In this document: positions 6,313 to 14,579 of the stretch, one piece after another | Layout: each line of letters begins with the position of its first letter | Position numbering within the stretch: the stretch's first letter is position 1 | NCBI GenBank assembly: GCA_903823115.1 | Contig: CAIJRN010000001.1 | Coordinates: 1-39,239 of the forward strand | From: an uncultured cyanobacterium | GTDB lineage: Bacteria; Cyanobacteriota; Cyanobacteriia; PCC-6307; Cyanobiaceae | Reading direction: 5' to 3' | DNA length: 39,239 nt | The notes under the pieces: model-generated | What the model was told of the DNA's origin: nothing | What the model saw: the letters and a program-made list of their open reading frames with translations, nothing else | Database searches by the model: none | Translations under genes and position numbers: made by a program

Positions 6313-8880
6313 TCAAGGGCCGTCGGAGCCAGGGGCAACCCTCGACAGCGCCGCCTTGGTGAGGGCGGTGGCGATCCCCTGGCGGGGGTCTTCCGGCCAG
6401 GGGTGTTTCGGATAGCGCCCCCGCAGCTCGCGGCGTACCTCCCCGTAGCCGCTGTCCCAGAAACGGCCCAGATCCTGGGTGATCGCCGCGGGGCGTCCGG
6501 CCGGTGAGAGGAGTTCCAGGGTCAGAGGCAGCCGGCCCTGCAGCAGGCTCGGGGTGTTCTGGCAGCCGAACATCTCCTGCAATTTCACCGCCAGGACGGG
6601 CCCCTCGGGCCCGTACCGAATCGGCAGGCAGCGGCCGGAGGGCACCTTCAGGCTCGCTGGCAGCAGGATCTCCAGCTCCCGGCGCCGCTGCCAGTCCAGA
6701 TCGCCCCAGAGGGCTTCGATCAGATTCAACCCCTGCAACTCCTGGGCACTGCGGCGACCCTCCAGCCAGGGGGCCAGCCAGTGCTCCAGGCTGACGCTCA
6801 GATGCTCCAGGGAGCGGTCCGGCCAGGGCGCTCCCAGGAGTCGGTGGGCCAGCTCCAGCCGCTGGCGCAGCTCCCGGCTGCGTTCGCACCAGGGCAGGGC
6901 CTCCAGGCCGAGCTGCTGCAGGCCCTCGAGCAGGGCCCTCTGGACGACCTGCTCGTCGGCCTCCGGCCAGGGCTGGCGCTCCAGCACCAGGGCGCCCAGG
7001 CGCAACAGCCGTTCACAGCGCACCCGGCGGGCCTTTTTATCCCAGACGGCCTGCTCCGCCTGTTCCCCTTGCTCCTGCGCCAGCTCGGCCAGCACACCAT
7101 CGCTGAGGGGCACCGCCAGCAGCACCCGGGCTTCCTGGCCCTGGTCGTCCAGAGCGGCAATCGCCAGGGCTCGGCAACCGGCCAGGGGGTCATCGCCATG
7201 GAGCAGGGCCCCCCGTCCGCCCCGCATCAGCCAGCGGCCATCTCCACTGCCCCGGTTGAGGGCGACCCGTTCGGGATAGGCCCAGCTCACCAGGTGGGCC
7301 GCCATGGTGTCGACGCTCTGAGGCGACAGGGGCGTCCGGCTGGTCGGTACGCGGCCCTGGTCTGAGCCAGAGCTGCCCGAACGCACCTGCCGCTGCAGCT
7401 GGGCCTTGAGTTGATGGAGCTGGCGCCGCTGTTGCTGGCGCCCATCTCGTTGGTCGTGGGCCAGCCAGTCGAGGCGTCGCAGCAGGTCGCAACCGGCCTC
7501 GCGCCGATCGAGTGGATCCCGTTCGCTCAGCAGCACCGCCAGGCTGCAGCCCAGATCCAGCCAGCCCCGTTCCTCGGCCAGCAACAGCATGTGGGCCAGG
7601 CGCGGATGCAGGCCAAGACGGGCCATGGCCTGTCCATGGGCGCTGATCCGGCCATCGGCACTCAGGGCACCGAGTTGCTGAAGCAGGCGCTGGGCCTCCG
7701 CCATCGCCGCCTCGGGCGGCGGGTCGATCCAGGCGAGGTCCTGGCCCAGGCCCGCCCCCCAGGCGGCCAGCTGCAGGCAGATCGGCAGAGGATCCACCTC
7801 CAGCAGCTCCGGCGTGTCATAGGCGGGCCGGCGCTGCTGTTCCGCCGCCGACCAGAGTCTCAGGCAGCGGCCCGGGCCGAGGCGGCCAGCCCGACCCCGG
7901 CGCTGCTCGGCGCTGGCCTGGCTGGCGGGCACCGTGACCAGGCCATCCAGGCCGCGGGCGGGATCGAAACGATTGCGTCGGCTGAGGCCGCTGTCGATCA
8001 CCAGCCGTACGCCGGGGATCGTCAGGGAGCTCTCGGCGATGGCCGTGGCCAGCACGATCTTGCCGGCGGCTCGTCGGGCCGGTGCCAGCGCCTCCATCTG
8101 GGCCTCCAGGCTCAGCTGACCGTGCAGGAGCACCACCTCCGGCTCCTGCCCCCAGGCTGTCGCTGCAATGGCCCGCTGGCTCGCCAGGAGTTCCCGCTGC
8201 CCCGGCAGGAAGATCAACGCTGTCTCGTCTGCGCTGCGCTGGTCGAGCCAGTGACCTTCGAGGGCCCGCACCACCTGCTGATCCAGCCGTTCGTCCTGGC
8301 GGTTCACCTGGTGCTGCACCGCCACAGGCCAGCTGCGCCCCAGGCTCTCGATCACCTCAGCGCCATCGAGTCGCGCCGCCAGAGGGGCCAGATCGAGGGT
8401 GGCCGACATCAGCAGCAGGCGCAGATCGGGGCGCAGCAACTGACGGGCCTGACGCAGCAGGGCCAGGGCCAGATCGGCCTCGGCCGAACGTTCATGGAAC
8501 TCGTCGACGATGACGCAGGCGACACCCGCCAACTCCGGATCGCTCTGCAATCGGCGCAGGAACAGCCCGGCGGTGACCACCTCCAGGCGGGTGGCTGAGG
8601 AGGTGCGGCTCTCGAGCCGGACGCTGTACCCCACCAGGCCGCCCAGCGGTTCGCCCAGGGCCAGGGCCAGGCGAGCGGCGGCCGTGCGGGCTGCCAGCCG
8701 TCGCGGTTCCAGCATCACGATCAGACCTTCTCCCCCCAGGCTCTCGAGCAGGGTCAGGGGGACCCGGGTGGTTTTGCCGGCCCCGGGAGGGGCCTGCAGC
8801 AACAGGGTCGAGCCCGGCGGCCTCAGGGCCGCACGGATCGCTCCGAGCTGGGCCTCGATCGGTAGGCCATCGGGGGTCAA
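6313..8880 (-). CDS. hrpB: ATP-dependent RNA helicase HrpB
   Basis: The 855-residue protein is a DEAH-type superfamily 2 helicase of the HrpB family. Visible motifs in order: Walker A APPGAGKTTRVPL (about residue 31), EPRRLAARTAAARLA, Walker B DEFHERSAEADLALALLRQ (DEFH in place of DEAH), SATLD, FLPGQRELLASQ, and motif VI QRRGRAGRLGPGRCLRLW. The C-terminal HrpB region contains RYPKHPWPEDP near the end. Length matches the family. The precise RNA substrate of HrpB is not established in cyanobacteria. The frame opens with TTG at 8880 and no better start lies upstream in frame. The two small genes at 8899 and 9354 precede it on the same strand with short gaps. Confidence 0.93.
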   Translation of the reverse strand: MTPDGLPIEAQLGAIRAALRPPGSTLLLQAPPGAGKTTRVPLTLLESLGGEGLIVMLEPRRLAARTAAARLALALGEPLGGLVGYSVRLESRTSSATRLEVVTAGLFLRRLQSDPELAGVACVIVDEFHERSAEADLALALLRQARQLLRPDLRLLLMSATLDLAPLAARLDGAEVIESLGRSWPVAVQHQVNRQDERLDQQVVRALEGHWLDQRSADETALIFLPGQRELLASQRAIAATAWGQEPEVVLLHGQLSLEAQMEALAPARRAAGKIVLATAIAESSLTIPGVRLVIDSGLSRRNRFDPARGLDGLVTVPASQASAEQRRGRAGRLGPGRCLRLWSAAEQQRRPAYDTPELLEVDPLPICLQLAAWGAGLGQDLAWIDPPPEAAMAEAQRLLQQLGALSADGRISAHGQAMARLGLHPRLAHMLLLAEERGWLDLGCSLAVLLSERDPLDRREAGCDLLRRLDWLAHDQRDGRQQQRRQLHQLKAQLQRQVRSGSSGSDQGRVPTSRTPLSPQSVDTMAAHLVSWAYPERVALNRGSGDGRWLMRGGRGALLHGDDPLAGCRALAIAALDDQGQEARVLLAVPLSDGVLAELAQEQGEQAEQAVWDKKARRVRCERLLRLGALVLERQPWPEADEQVVQRALLEGLQQLGLEALPWCERSRELRQRLELAHRLLGAPWPDRSLEHLSVSLEHWLAPWLEGRRSAQELQGLNLIEALWGDLDWQRRRELEILLPASLKVPSGRCLPIRYGPEGPVLAVKLQEMFGCQNTPSLLQGRLPLTLELLSPAGRPAAITQDLGRFWDSGYGEVRRELRGRYPKHPWPEDPRQGIATALTKAALSRVAPGSDGP

Positions 8881-8898
8881 GGCGGGCCGGGGCGCAAC

Positions 8899-9285
8899 TC
8901 AGCGCACGTGGCGAATGCCATCGACCGGGTGGTAAACCTCGCCGGTGGTCTCCTCGTAGACAATCGCCGGCAGGCCGGTTTCGAACATGGTCTGCAGGGC
9001 CTCCTTGAGATAGGGATTCCAGCCGCCGGTGCTCACCTTGCCGTGGCGCACAGTCCAGTCCCAGGTGCCCTGTAGATCTCTCGGAATGCGTCCTTCGCGA
9101 TCCCGGCGGGCCACCAGATCCTGGGATTCGACCAGGCCGACCAGGATCGGATCCTTGCCGTAGGAGGGCGTAAGGCTCAGTTCCAGGCGGATCGGATCGT
9201 CCTTGATCAGCTTCAGCCGGAAACGGGGCGGCAGCTTGAGGCCATTGAGCACGGCAGCCACGATTCGGGTCCTTTGATCCACCAT
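8899..9285 (-). CDS. Conserved hypothetical protein (128 aa)
   Basis: This soluble, basic protein starts MVDQRTRIVAAVLNGLKLPP and ends HPVDGIRHVR. It has no membrane segment or known motif; Trp-rich WDWTVRHGKVSTGGWNPYL lies near residue 80. I believe it belongs to a protein group shared by picocyanobacteria but cannot name a function. The start is decided by a good Shine-Dalgarno sequence: GGAGG lies just upstream of TTGATG, and I take the ATG at 9285. It lies 18 bases upstream of hrpB. Confidence 0.7.
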   Translation of the reverse strand: MVDQRTRIVAAVLNGLKLPPRFRLKLIKDDPIRLELSLTPSYGKDPILVGLVESQDLVARRDREGRIPRDLQGTWDWTVRHGKVSTGGWNPYLKEALQTMFETGLPAIVYEETTGEVYHPVDGIRHVR

Positions 9286-9353
9286 CAACCTCCGACGGAG
9301 TGCGTGTTCGTAGCGCTGAGCCTATTCAGCGACGGTCCGAGGGGATCCGGGGC

Positions 9354-9668
9354 TCAGGCGATGTCCTCGGGACGCACCGGCTTTTCGTTGTCACCGCTGA
9401 AACGGACCGTCAGCAAGTCTTCGCGGGTGAGCTGCCCCTCGGCATCGAGCAGTTCGGGGTGGATGGTCAGCCTGCCGGTGCGGTCCGTCATGGCCGCGAC
9501 CCCCCGATCGTCGGCTGAGGTGCTCTCCCTGCTGGAGGCCGAGGCCCCGTCGCCGGGTCTGGGTACGGCCTGGAATCCCTTGGCCATCACGCGGAAGGCC
9601 TGCCAGAGGAGCACCAAGAAGCACGCTCCGTAGAGCAGGGGGATCAGCTGGGAGACGAAGGTGGGCAT
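9354..9668 (-). CDS. Small membrane-anchored protein, probably DUF2973
   Basis: The 104-residue protein has one N-terminal helix (LIPLLYGACFLVLLWQAFRVM), a low-complexity Ser/Ala linker, and a conserved soluble end: DRTGRLTIHPELLDAEGQLTRE then DLLTVRFSGDNEKP. This arrangement resembles the cyanobacterial DUF2973 proteins, which have no known function. It may be tied to the membrane with the soluble part in the cytoplasm. The assignment is from memory of the pattern, not a search. It lies 68 bases upstream of the 128-residue gene on the same strand. Confidence 0.65.
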   Translation of the reverse strand: MPTFVSQLIPLLYGACFLVLLWQAFRVMAKGFQAVPRPGDGASASSRESTSADDRGVAAMTDRTGRLTIHPELLDAEGQLTREDLLTVRFSGDNEKPVRPEDIA

Positions 9669-9726
9669 GACGAGGGACGACCCTGGCTGGCGGAAGGACC
9701 GAAGTGAACTCGCCGGATCCCTTTCA

Positions 9727-9858
9727 TCATCGCTCCTGCGGCGTTGAGCTGGAGGCCAGCATCCAGGCCCAGAGGGTGGTGCAGGCGGCCCCGAAGGCCA
9801 GGAACGCCAGGAGCAGATGGCTGGTATCCACGGGTCGATAAGAAACTTTACAAATCAT
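9727..9858 (-). CDS. Possible 43-residue single-helix membrane protein
   Basis: Starting at ATG 9858, this short frame encodes MICKVSYRPVDTSHLLLAF and then LAFGAACTTLWAWMLASSS, one clear transmembrane helix with a short polar tail. An inner GTG (valine 10) would give 34 residues. Third positions are rich in G and C within the helix, as in the neighbouring genes, which supports coding. It lies 58 bases upstream of the DUF2973-like gene and is divergent from the HtrA protease gene. I do not recognise it; it resembles the many tiny membrane subunits of cyanobacteria only in general form. Confidence 0.4.
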   Translation of the reverse strand: MICKVSYRPVDTSHLLLAFLAFGAACTTLWAWMLASSSTPQER

Positions 9859-9949
9859 AGGCTGAGGCGTCGGCGCTGGACGGTTTGCCTCCCCTTTCCC
9901 TGGGTGGGCCGTGCTGACTACGGTTCTTTTTGCCGTTTCCCTCGTTGCG

Positions 9950-11107
9950 ATGTCCCCCAACCGCGCCCTCCCCCGCGGCGTTATCTGCCGCGGAGTTGTC
10001 GGCCTGGCGGCGGCGGCGCTGGTGGTGGCCCCCGCCGTCTTGCTGCCAGAGGTTCGGGCCCAGGCCCTCGCCAGTCCTGCCGCCAGCGCCCTGGGCCGCC
10101 AGTCATTCGTGGCGGCCGCCGTGCGCCGGGCCGGGCCTGCAGTGGTGACCATCGACACCGAGCGCACCGTGGCCAGCCAGGGCGCCCCCGGAGGCCTGCC
10201 CCAGGGACTGCTGAGTGATCCCTTCTTCCGCCAGTTCTTCGGGCTGCCCCAGATGTCCACGCCGCCGGCCCAGCGCACCGAACGGGGCCAGGGCAGCGGC
10301 TTTGTCTTTGAGGCCGACGGGCTGGTGCTCACCAACGCCCATGTCGTCGAACGCAGCAATCGGGTGACCGTGGGCTTCCAGAACGGCCAGCGGCTGGAAG
10401 GCAAGGTGGTGGGCATTGATCCGATCACCGATCTGGCCGTGGTGCGACTGGTGGGTTCAGGCTCCTGGCCCGTCGCGCCCCTGGGGAACTCCGATGGCCT
10501 GCAGGTGGGGGACTGGGCCATTGCCGTCGGCAATCCCTTTGGACTCGATCACACGGTCACCCTGGGAATCATCAGCAGCCTCAATCGCAATGCAGCCAAG
10601 CTGGGGATCACCGATAAGCGCCTCGATCTGATCCAGACCGACGCGGCGATTAATCCCGGCAATTCGGGTGGTCCCTTGCTCAATGCCGATGGCGAAGTGG
10701 TGGGGATCAACACCCTGGTGCGCTCGGGCCCAGGTGCCGGCCTGGGCTTTGCGATCCCGATCAACCGGGCCCGCTCGATCGCTCGGCAACTGGTGGCCAA
10801 TGGCAAGGTCAGTCATCCGATGATCGGTGTGGGCCTCGACATGGTGCGCAGCGCCCAGGGATCGGTGCTGGCAGGGGCTCTGATCGCCAGTGTTCAGGCC
10901 GGCGGACCCGCCGAGCGGGGTGGTCTGCGCCAGGGAGACGTGATTGTGGCGGTGGCCGGCCGACCGGTGCGCTCTCCGGCCGATGTGATCACGGCTGTGG
11001 AGGCGGCAGGCGTGGGCAGACCCCTGCTGATCGGCGTCACCAGGGGTGGGGTGAACCAGCAGCTTCAGGTGGTGCCCCAGGACCTGGTGCTGCCCCGCTC
11101 CCGCTGA
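9950..11107 (+). CDS. HtrA/Deg-type serine endoprotease with one PDZ domain
   Basis: The 385-residue protein (from ATG 9950) has a signal peptide (basic start, hydrophobic core [18 protein letters not shown], likely cleavage after VRAQA) and would act in the periplasm or thylakoid lumen on damaged or misfolded proteins. The trypsin-like domain shows the triad: His131 in TNAHVVE, Asp161 in DPITDLAVV, Ser239 in [10 protein letters not shown]. One PDZ domain follows ([23 protein letters not shown]). This is the cyanobacterial HhoA/HhoB/HtrA layout; I cannot say which of the three paralogues it is. The frame also opens at GTG 9911, but ATG 9950 ([10 protein letters not shown]) gives a better signal peptide. 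Confidence 0.92.
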   Translation: MSPNRALPRGVICRGVVGLAAAALVVAPAVLLPEVRAQALASPAASALGRQSFVAAAVRRAGPAVVTIDTERTVASQGAPGGLPQGLLSDPFFRQFFGLPQMSTPPAQRTERGQGSGFVFEADGLVLTNAHVVERSNRVTVGFQNGQRLEGKVVGIDPITDLAVVRLVGSGSWPVAPLGNSDGLQVGDWAIAVGNPFGLDHTVTLGIISSLNRNAAKLGITDKRLDLIQTDAAINPGNSGGPLLNADGEVVGINTLVRSGPGAGLGFAIPINRARSIARQLVANGKVSHPMIGVGLDMVRSAQGSVLAGALIASVQAGGPAERGGLRQGDVIVAVAGRPVRSPADVITAVEAAGVGRPLLIGVTRGGVNQQLQVVPQDLVLPRSR

Positions 11108-11110
11108 GGC

Positions 11111-11136
11111 TGAGCCGGCCGCCGTTGGCGGGCTCA
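11111..11136. terminator. Inverted repeat between convergent genes
   Basis: TGAGCC at 11111-11116 pairs perfectly with GGCTCA at 11131-11136, and inside the loop GCC and GGC can pair. It begins four bases after the protease stop and includes the stop codon of the opposing gene. There is no T tract. It could serve as a shared terminator or 3'-end stabiliser. Confidence 0.4.
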
Positions 11137-11403
11137 GAGCACGTCGTGACCCTGGTGTCCCTGGTTGGGCATCAGGGCATCGAGGGCGGCGGGATCGATG
11201 GCCATTTCGCCGCTGAAGCGCGGCGGGCCCCCGAGTTGTTGGCGCATGATCCATTGGGTGGCCGCCTTCTGGCTATGCCAGGCCTGAAGCAGTTGTTTGG
11301 CCAGACCGCGCAGGGCCTGGGCATCACCCGTGGCATCGATCGCCCGGGTCATGCGCTCGAGTTCGAATTTCTGGCCAAGGCTGAGGGCGAGAGGTTCGGA
11401 CAT
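11134..11403 (-). CDS. Small helical protein resembling NblA in layout
   Basis: The 89-residue protein (ATG 11403) starts MSEPLALSLGQKFELERMTR and continues with a short polar loop (DATGDAQ) and a second helix (ALRGLAKQLLQAWHSQKAAT), then a variable Gly/Pro/Asp tail. NblA, the phycobilisome-degradation adaptor, is a small helix-loop-helix protein that often begins with an LS(L/V)EQ.F.L pattern, and this resemblance is visible here. It is longer than typical NblA (about 60 residues) and the match beyond the first helix is weak, so I call it only NblA-like in layout. It could equally be an unrelated conserved picocyanobacterial protein. Confidence 0.6.
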   Translation of the reverse strand: MSEPLALSLGQKFELERMTRAIDATGDAQALRGLAKQLLQAWHSQKAATQWIMRQQLGGPPRFSGEMAIDPAALDALMPNQGHQGHDVL

Positions 11404-11806
11404 GTCGGACAACGCGATGGAACGGGGTCGATCAACCGCTCCAAAGCTACGAAGTGTTTCAAGGGGCCACGTATCGAAAGCAACAGCCTTATGAGCCAAG
11501 TCAGCGAATCAAGGCGAGCGGCGGCCCTGGCTCCCCTCCTGCGTCGGTCCGTGCCAGCGGTTCGGGCCCTGGTGACCCGGAGGTCTGGTGTTTCTCCCCC
11601 GCCTGGCCCGTCAATCCGTCCGACCATGACCGTGCAGCCCGTTTGGATTGCGCAGCGCGAATCAGGCCCAGGGCACCGGGCCGATCAACGGACGGGTTGG
11701 CTGACGCCGATCGAGCATTCCCTGCAGAACGGTCCAGCCGCTGGGAACGGTTGCGGGCTGCTGAAGCCGGATGATCCCCTTCCGCCCACAGTTCCGATCC
11801 GTCGCG
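11404..11806. other. Intergenic stretch with no recognisable gene
   Basis: About 400 bases separate the start of the NblA-like gene from the end of the ABC-F gene, both on the reverse strand. Forward frames here are open but have neither a recognisable product nor a consistent coding pattern. I see no tRNA, repeat array or strong terminator. The promoter of the NblA-like gene must lie in its first part. Confidence 0.35.
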
Positions 11807-13555
11807 TCACCCCTTGCTGGCCTTGGCTTTGCGGGACTGGGCCTTGCGCACCTCGTCCTTGGCCTGCTGTTTGAGCCGGTTCGCTTCCCGTTTGCGCTCC
11901 TGTTCGCGGCGCACTTCGTCCTGGTCGGTCGCTTCGGCCTCTTCGCGTTTCTTCTCGAGGTAGTAGGCGTAGTCGCCCCGGTACAGCACCAGCTCGCCAT
12001 CGCGCAGCTCGACGATCTTGTTGGCCACCCGGCCAATGAAGTAGCGATCGTGGGAGACGACCAGGGCGGCCCCTTCGTACTCCATCAGGGCGTCCTCAAG
12101 CATCTGCTTGGCGGGGATATCAAGGTGGTTGGTGGGCTCGTCGAGCACCAGCAGGTTGCAGGGGCTGAGCAACATCAGGGCCAGGGCTAGGCGGGCCTTC
12201 TCGCCCCCTGAGAGCTTGCCCACCTGCTTGAAGACGGCGTCATTGCTGAAGCAGAAGCTGCCCAGCAGCGAGCGCACCTGGGTCTGGGTCCAGTCCGGCA
12301 CCGCCTCGAACAGGGTGTCGATCACGGTCTTGCTCAGATCGAGGGCTTCGGCCTGGTTCTGCTCGAAGTAGCCGGCGATGACGTTGTGCTCTCCCAGGCC
12401 AGCCGTGCCCTCGTCCGGTTGTTCCATGCCCATCACCAGGCGCAGCAGGGTGGATTTGCCGGCGCCATTGGGGCCCACAAAGGCGATGCGATCGCCTCGC
12501 TCCACCTCCAGGTGGGCGCCGAGGAAGAGGATCTTGTCGCCGTAGCTGTGGGTGAGGTTGTTGATCACCGCCACCTGGCGTCCGCAGCGCGGTGCCGGTG
12601 GGAACTGAAAGCGGGGACCGCCGACGGTTTCCAGCGGCGCTTCGATTCTCTCCACCTTGTCGAGCAGCTTCTCGCGGCTCTTGGCCTGGGTGCTGCGGGT
12701 GGCGCTGGCCCGGAAGCGATCGATGTAGGCCTGCTGGGAACTGAGTTCCTTCTGCTGGCGCTCGAAGGCGGCCTGGCCAGCCTCCCGTTCCAGCACCTTC
12801 TGCTCCAGGTGCTGGCTGTAGTTGCCCAGGTAGGTGCGGGCGATGCCCCGCTCGGTTTCAACGATCTGGTTGCAGACGCGATCGAGGAAGGCGCGGTCGT
12901 GGCTGATCACCACCAGTGGCACGGTCTGGCCGCGGAGGTAATCCTCGAGCCATTGGATCGTCTCGACATCCAGGTGGTTGGTGGGTTCGTCGAGCAGGAG
13001 CAGATCCGGTTCCTGCAACAGGATCTTGCCGAGGGCAATGCGCATCTGCCAGCCACCGGAGTAGTCGGCCACCAGCTGGTCGGCCCCGGCGAGGGTGAAG
13101 CCCAGGGTCGGCAGCAGCCGGTCGATGCGGGCATCGAGTACGTAGCCGTGCAGGGCTTCAAAGCGGGTCTGCAGGCTGCCGAGCTCCTGGATCAGGGCGT
13201 CGAGGTGGTCGGCATCGCTGGCCGCCAGCTCGCTGCCCATGGCCTCCTCCACCTGTTGCTGGCGGTTGAGCACCTCGGCCGCCTCGCCGAAGGCCTGAAA
13301 CAGTTCGGCCCGCACCGTGCGGCGCGGATCGACGTCGAACTCCTGCTGCAGATAGACGATCCGGGGCGCCCCCTGCTTCACCACCTGGCCGCTGCTGGGC
13401 TCCTCCAGGCCGGCGATGATCCGCATCTGGGTGGATTTGCCGGCACCGTTGACCCCCACCAGGCCAATGCGGTCACCCGGTTTCACTTCCCAGGTGACAT
13501 CGCGCAGCACCTCTCCGGTGGGATAGATCTTGCCGATGCGTTCGAGGCGCAGCAC
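11807..13555 (-). CDS. ABC-F family ATP-binding protein
   Basis: The 582-residue protein has two ABC ATPase domains in one chain and no membrane segment, the mark of ABC-F proteins, which act on the ribosome rather than in transport. Domain 1: Walker A GVNGAGKST (about residue 34), signature-like YSGGWQMRIALG, Walker B LLLLDEPTNHLD. A linker rich in Gln, Glu and Arg follows (about residues 235-290). Domain 2: Walker A GPNGAGKST, signature LSGGEKARLALAL, Walker B LLVLDEPTNHLD. A Lys/Arg/Glu-rich coiled tail ends KAQSRKAKASKG. It is close to the Uup/YheS type of ABC-F; the exact subgroup is not decided. The start is GTG at 13555. Confidence 0.92.
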   Translation of the reverse strand: MLRLERIGKIYPTGEVLRDVTWEVKPGDRIGLVGVNGAGKSTQMRIIAGLEEPSSGQVVKQGAPRIVYLQQEFDVDPRRTVRAELFQAFGEAAEVLNRQQQVEEAMGSELAASDADHLDALIQELGSLQTRFEALHGYVLDARIDRLLPTLGFTLAGADQLVADYSGGWQMRIALGKILLQEPDLLLLDEPTNHLDVETIQWLEDYLRGQTVPLVVISHDRAFLDRVCNQIVETERGIARTYLGNYSQHLEQKVLEREAGQAAFERQQKELSSQQAYIDRFRASATRSTQAKSREKLLDKVERIEAPLETVGGPRFQFPPAPRCGRQVAVINNLTHSYGDKILFLGAHLEVERGDRIAFVGPNGAGKSTLLRLVMGMEQPDEGTAGLGEHNVIAGYFEQNQAEALDLSKTVIDTLFEAVPDWTQTQVRSLLGSFCFSNDAVFKQVGKLSGGEKARLALALMLLSPCNLLVLDEPTNHLDIPAKQMLEDALMEYEGAALVVSHDRYFIGRVANKIVELRDGELVLYRGDYAYYLEKKREEAEATDQDEVRREQERKREANRLKQQAKDEVRKAQSRKAKASKG

Positions 13556-13653
13556 GGGAGCGAGGGGGGCCGGAATGGCTGCATCATCCCCTGTCGGCCG
13601 AGTCCGGCAGACTGCAGCTGAGCGTTGCAGGCAGCCATCGGGATGGTTCAGGA

Positions 13654-14064
13654 ATGATCAAGCGCCTTGAACAGGTGGCCGCCCTCGTGGTGGCGGCGGG
13701 TCTGGCGATCGTCAGTTACTGGCTGTTTTTCAGCTGGGCCCAGGGTGGGGCCCCCGGCGCTCGCCAGGAGCGGCGTCACTCCCAGCTACAACTGCGTTCA
13801 GAGCCCGCCGCGGGCCTTGATCAGCCACTGGCGGGTGGCGCTGTCGTCGAGGCTGTCCAGGTGGGTCCGCACCTCCTCGGCGCTCACCGGCAATCCCTCG
13901 GCGGTGCCGATCTCGACGATCCGGCCCAGAGCGCCACTGGGATCCTGGAGCGCTTGACGGAACAGGGCCTGGGTGAGCTCGCCATCGGCACTGATGCGCC
14001 TGTAAAGCTCGGCTGCGTTGGAAGCGGCGTTGGAGTTGCTCATGGCTGCAAACGGTTTTCCTGA
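13654..14064 (+). CDS. Possible small membrane protein with doubtful C-terminus
   Basis: The frame starts ATG 13654 and encodes MIKRLEQVAALVVAAGL and then AIVSYWLFFSWAQGG, a convincing basic start and single membrane helix, followed by a basic linker. From 13798 on, the frame runs codon against codon through the whole Nif11-like gene on the other strand, and there it reads like an antisense shadow (Gly/Ala/Leu/Gln-rich). The first 48 codons lie in otherwise empty DNA and look real; the last 88 probably do not reflect selection. A lost stop codon, a frameshift near 13790, or a real antisense overlap would all fit. Confidence 0.4.
   Translation: MIKRLEQVAALVVAAGLAIVSYWLFFSWAQGGAPGARQERRHSQLQLRSEPAAGLDQPLAGGAVVEAVQVGPHLLGAHRQSLGGADLDDPAQSATGILERLTEQGLGELAIGTDAPVKLGCVGSGVGVAHGCKRFS
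13798..14043 (-). CDS. Nif11-like leader family protein, no core peptide
   Basis: The 81-residue protein has the Nif11 pattern: AAELYRRISADGELTQALFR, then the DP pair, GRIVEIGTAEGLPVSAEEV and a short helical end WLIKARGGL. Nif11-like domains serve as leader peptides of ribosomally made modified peptides (prochlorosins and others) and also occur as small proteins of unknown role in nitrogen-fixing and other cyanobacteria. Here the chain ends one residue after a Gly-Gly, has no cysteine, and no lanthionine synthetase or peptidase gene is in the window. It is therefore either a stand-alone Nif11 protein or a leader that lacks its core. Confidence 0.65.
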   Translation of the reverse strand: MSNSNAASNAAELYRRISADGELTQALFRQALQDPSGALGRIVEIGTAEGLPVSAEEVRTHLDSLDDSATRQWLIKARGGL

Positions 14065-14115
14065 CCCTATGCACTGGGTCTCCCGCCGGTCCAGGGGCGG
14101 GAGATGCTCTGGCCC

Positions 14116-14421
14116 TCAGGCGGCGGAGGGACGGGCACTTTCATCGGTGCCGCTGGCGGAGGCGTCCTCCATGGTGCGGGCGTCGAGGCAGAGCACCTTG
14201 CGCAGCTGGGCGTAGTTGGCGGCCAGGGCCTGGCGGCCTTCCTGCTGGGCCCCGTACTCGGCCCGCTGCAGCACGTGGTGCAGGTGGGTCAGCAGGTAGG
14301 TGCTGATCACGGCCGAGACGAGCACGTCGCTGCTTTCCGCTGTGCGGCGCCGGCTGCCGTGGGGTTTGTCGCTGGGATCACGGGTTACGGCCTGGGCCTG
14401 GGTCTGGGGGGAACGGGCCAT
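14116..14421 (-). CDS. Conserved hypothetical protein (101 aa)
   Basis: The product starts MARSPQTQAQAVTRDPSDKP (ATG 14421), then has a helical core with SSDVLVSAVISTYLLTHLHH and YGAQQEGRQALAANYAQLR, and an acidic Ser/Ala end. The middle is amphipathic rather than membrane-spanning. I do not recognise a family. The frame is open upstream, but the sequence before this ATG is low-complexity and overlaps the control region of the divergent ribbon-helix-helix gene. It lies upstream of the Nif11-like gene on the same strand with a 72-base gap. Confidence 0.6.
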   Translation of the reverse strand: MARSPQTQAQAVTRDPSDKPHGSRRRTAESSDVLVSAVISTYLLTHLHHVLQRAEYGAQQEGRQALAANYAQLRKVLCLDARTMEDASASGTDESARPSAA

Positions 14422-14512
14422 GGGTTCGGACCGGCCTGGCAGCCGGAAAGGGGGATGGGGTGGCTGGAGAGAGGGGGGATGGATGGAGGACCAGCCCCGA
14501 TGTTCCACAAGC

Positions 14513-14527
14513 ATACTTCTGGATACT
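14513..14527. promoter_or_regulatory. Direct repeat ATACT with 10-base period, possible operator
   Basis: ATACT occurs at 14513-14517 and again at 14523-14527, so the two copies sit on the same helical face. They lie between the divergent genes at 14421 and 14580, in an A/T-richer patch. Ribbon-helix-helix regulators commonly bind tandem short repeats about one turn apart, and the gene to the right encodes such a protein. Autoregulation is inference. Confidence 0.35.
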
Positions 14528-14579
14528 ACCCTTGACCACCTCTGTACACTTCGTCGTAGCCGAGTGGATCCTCGCGGCC

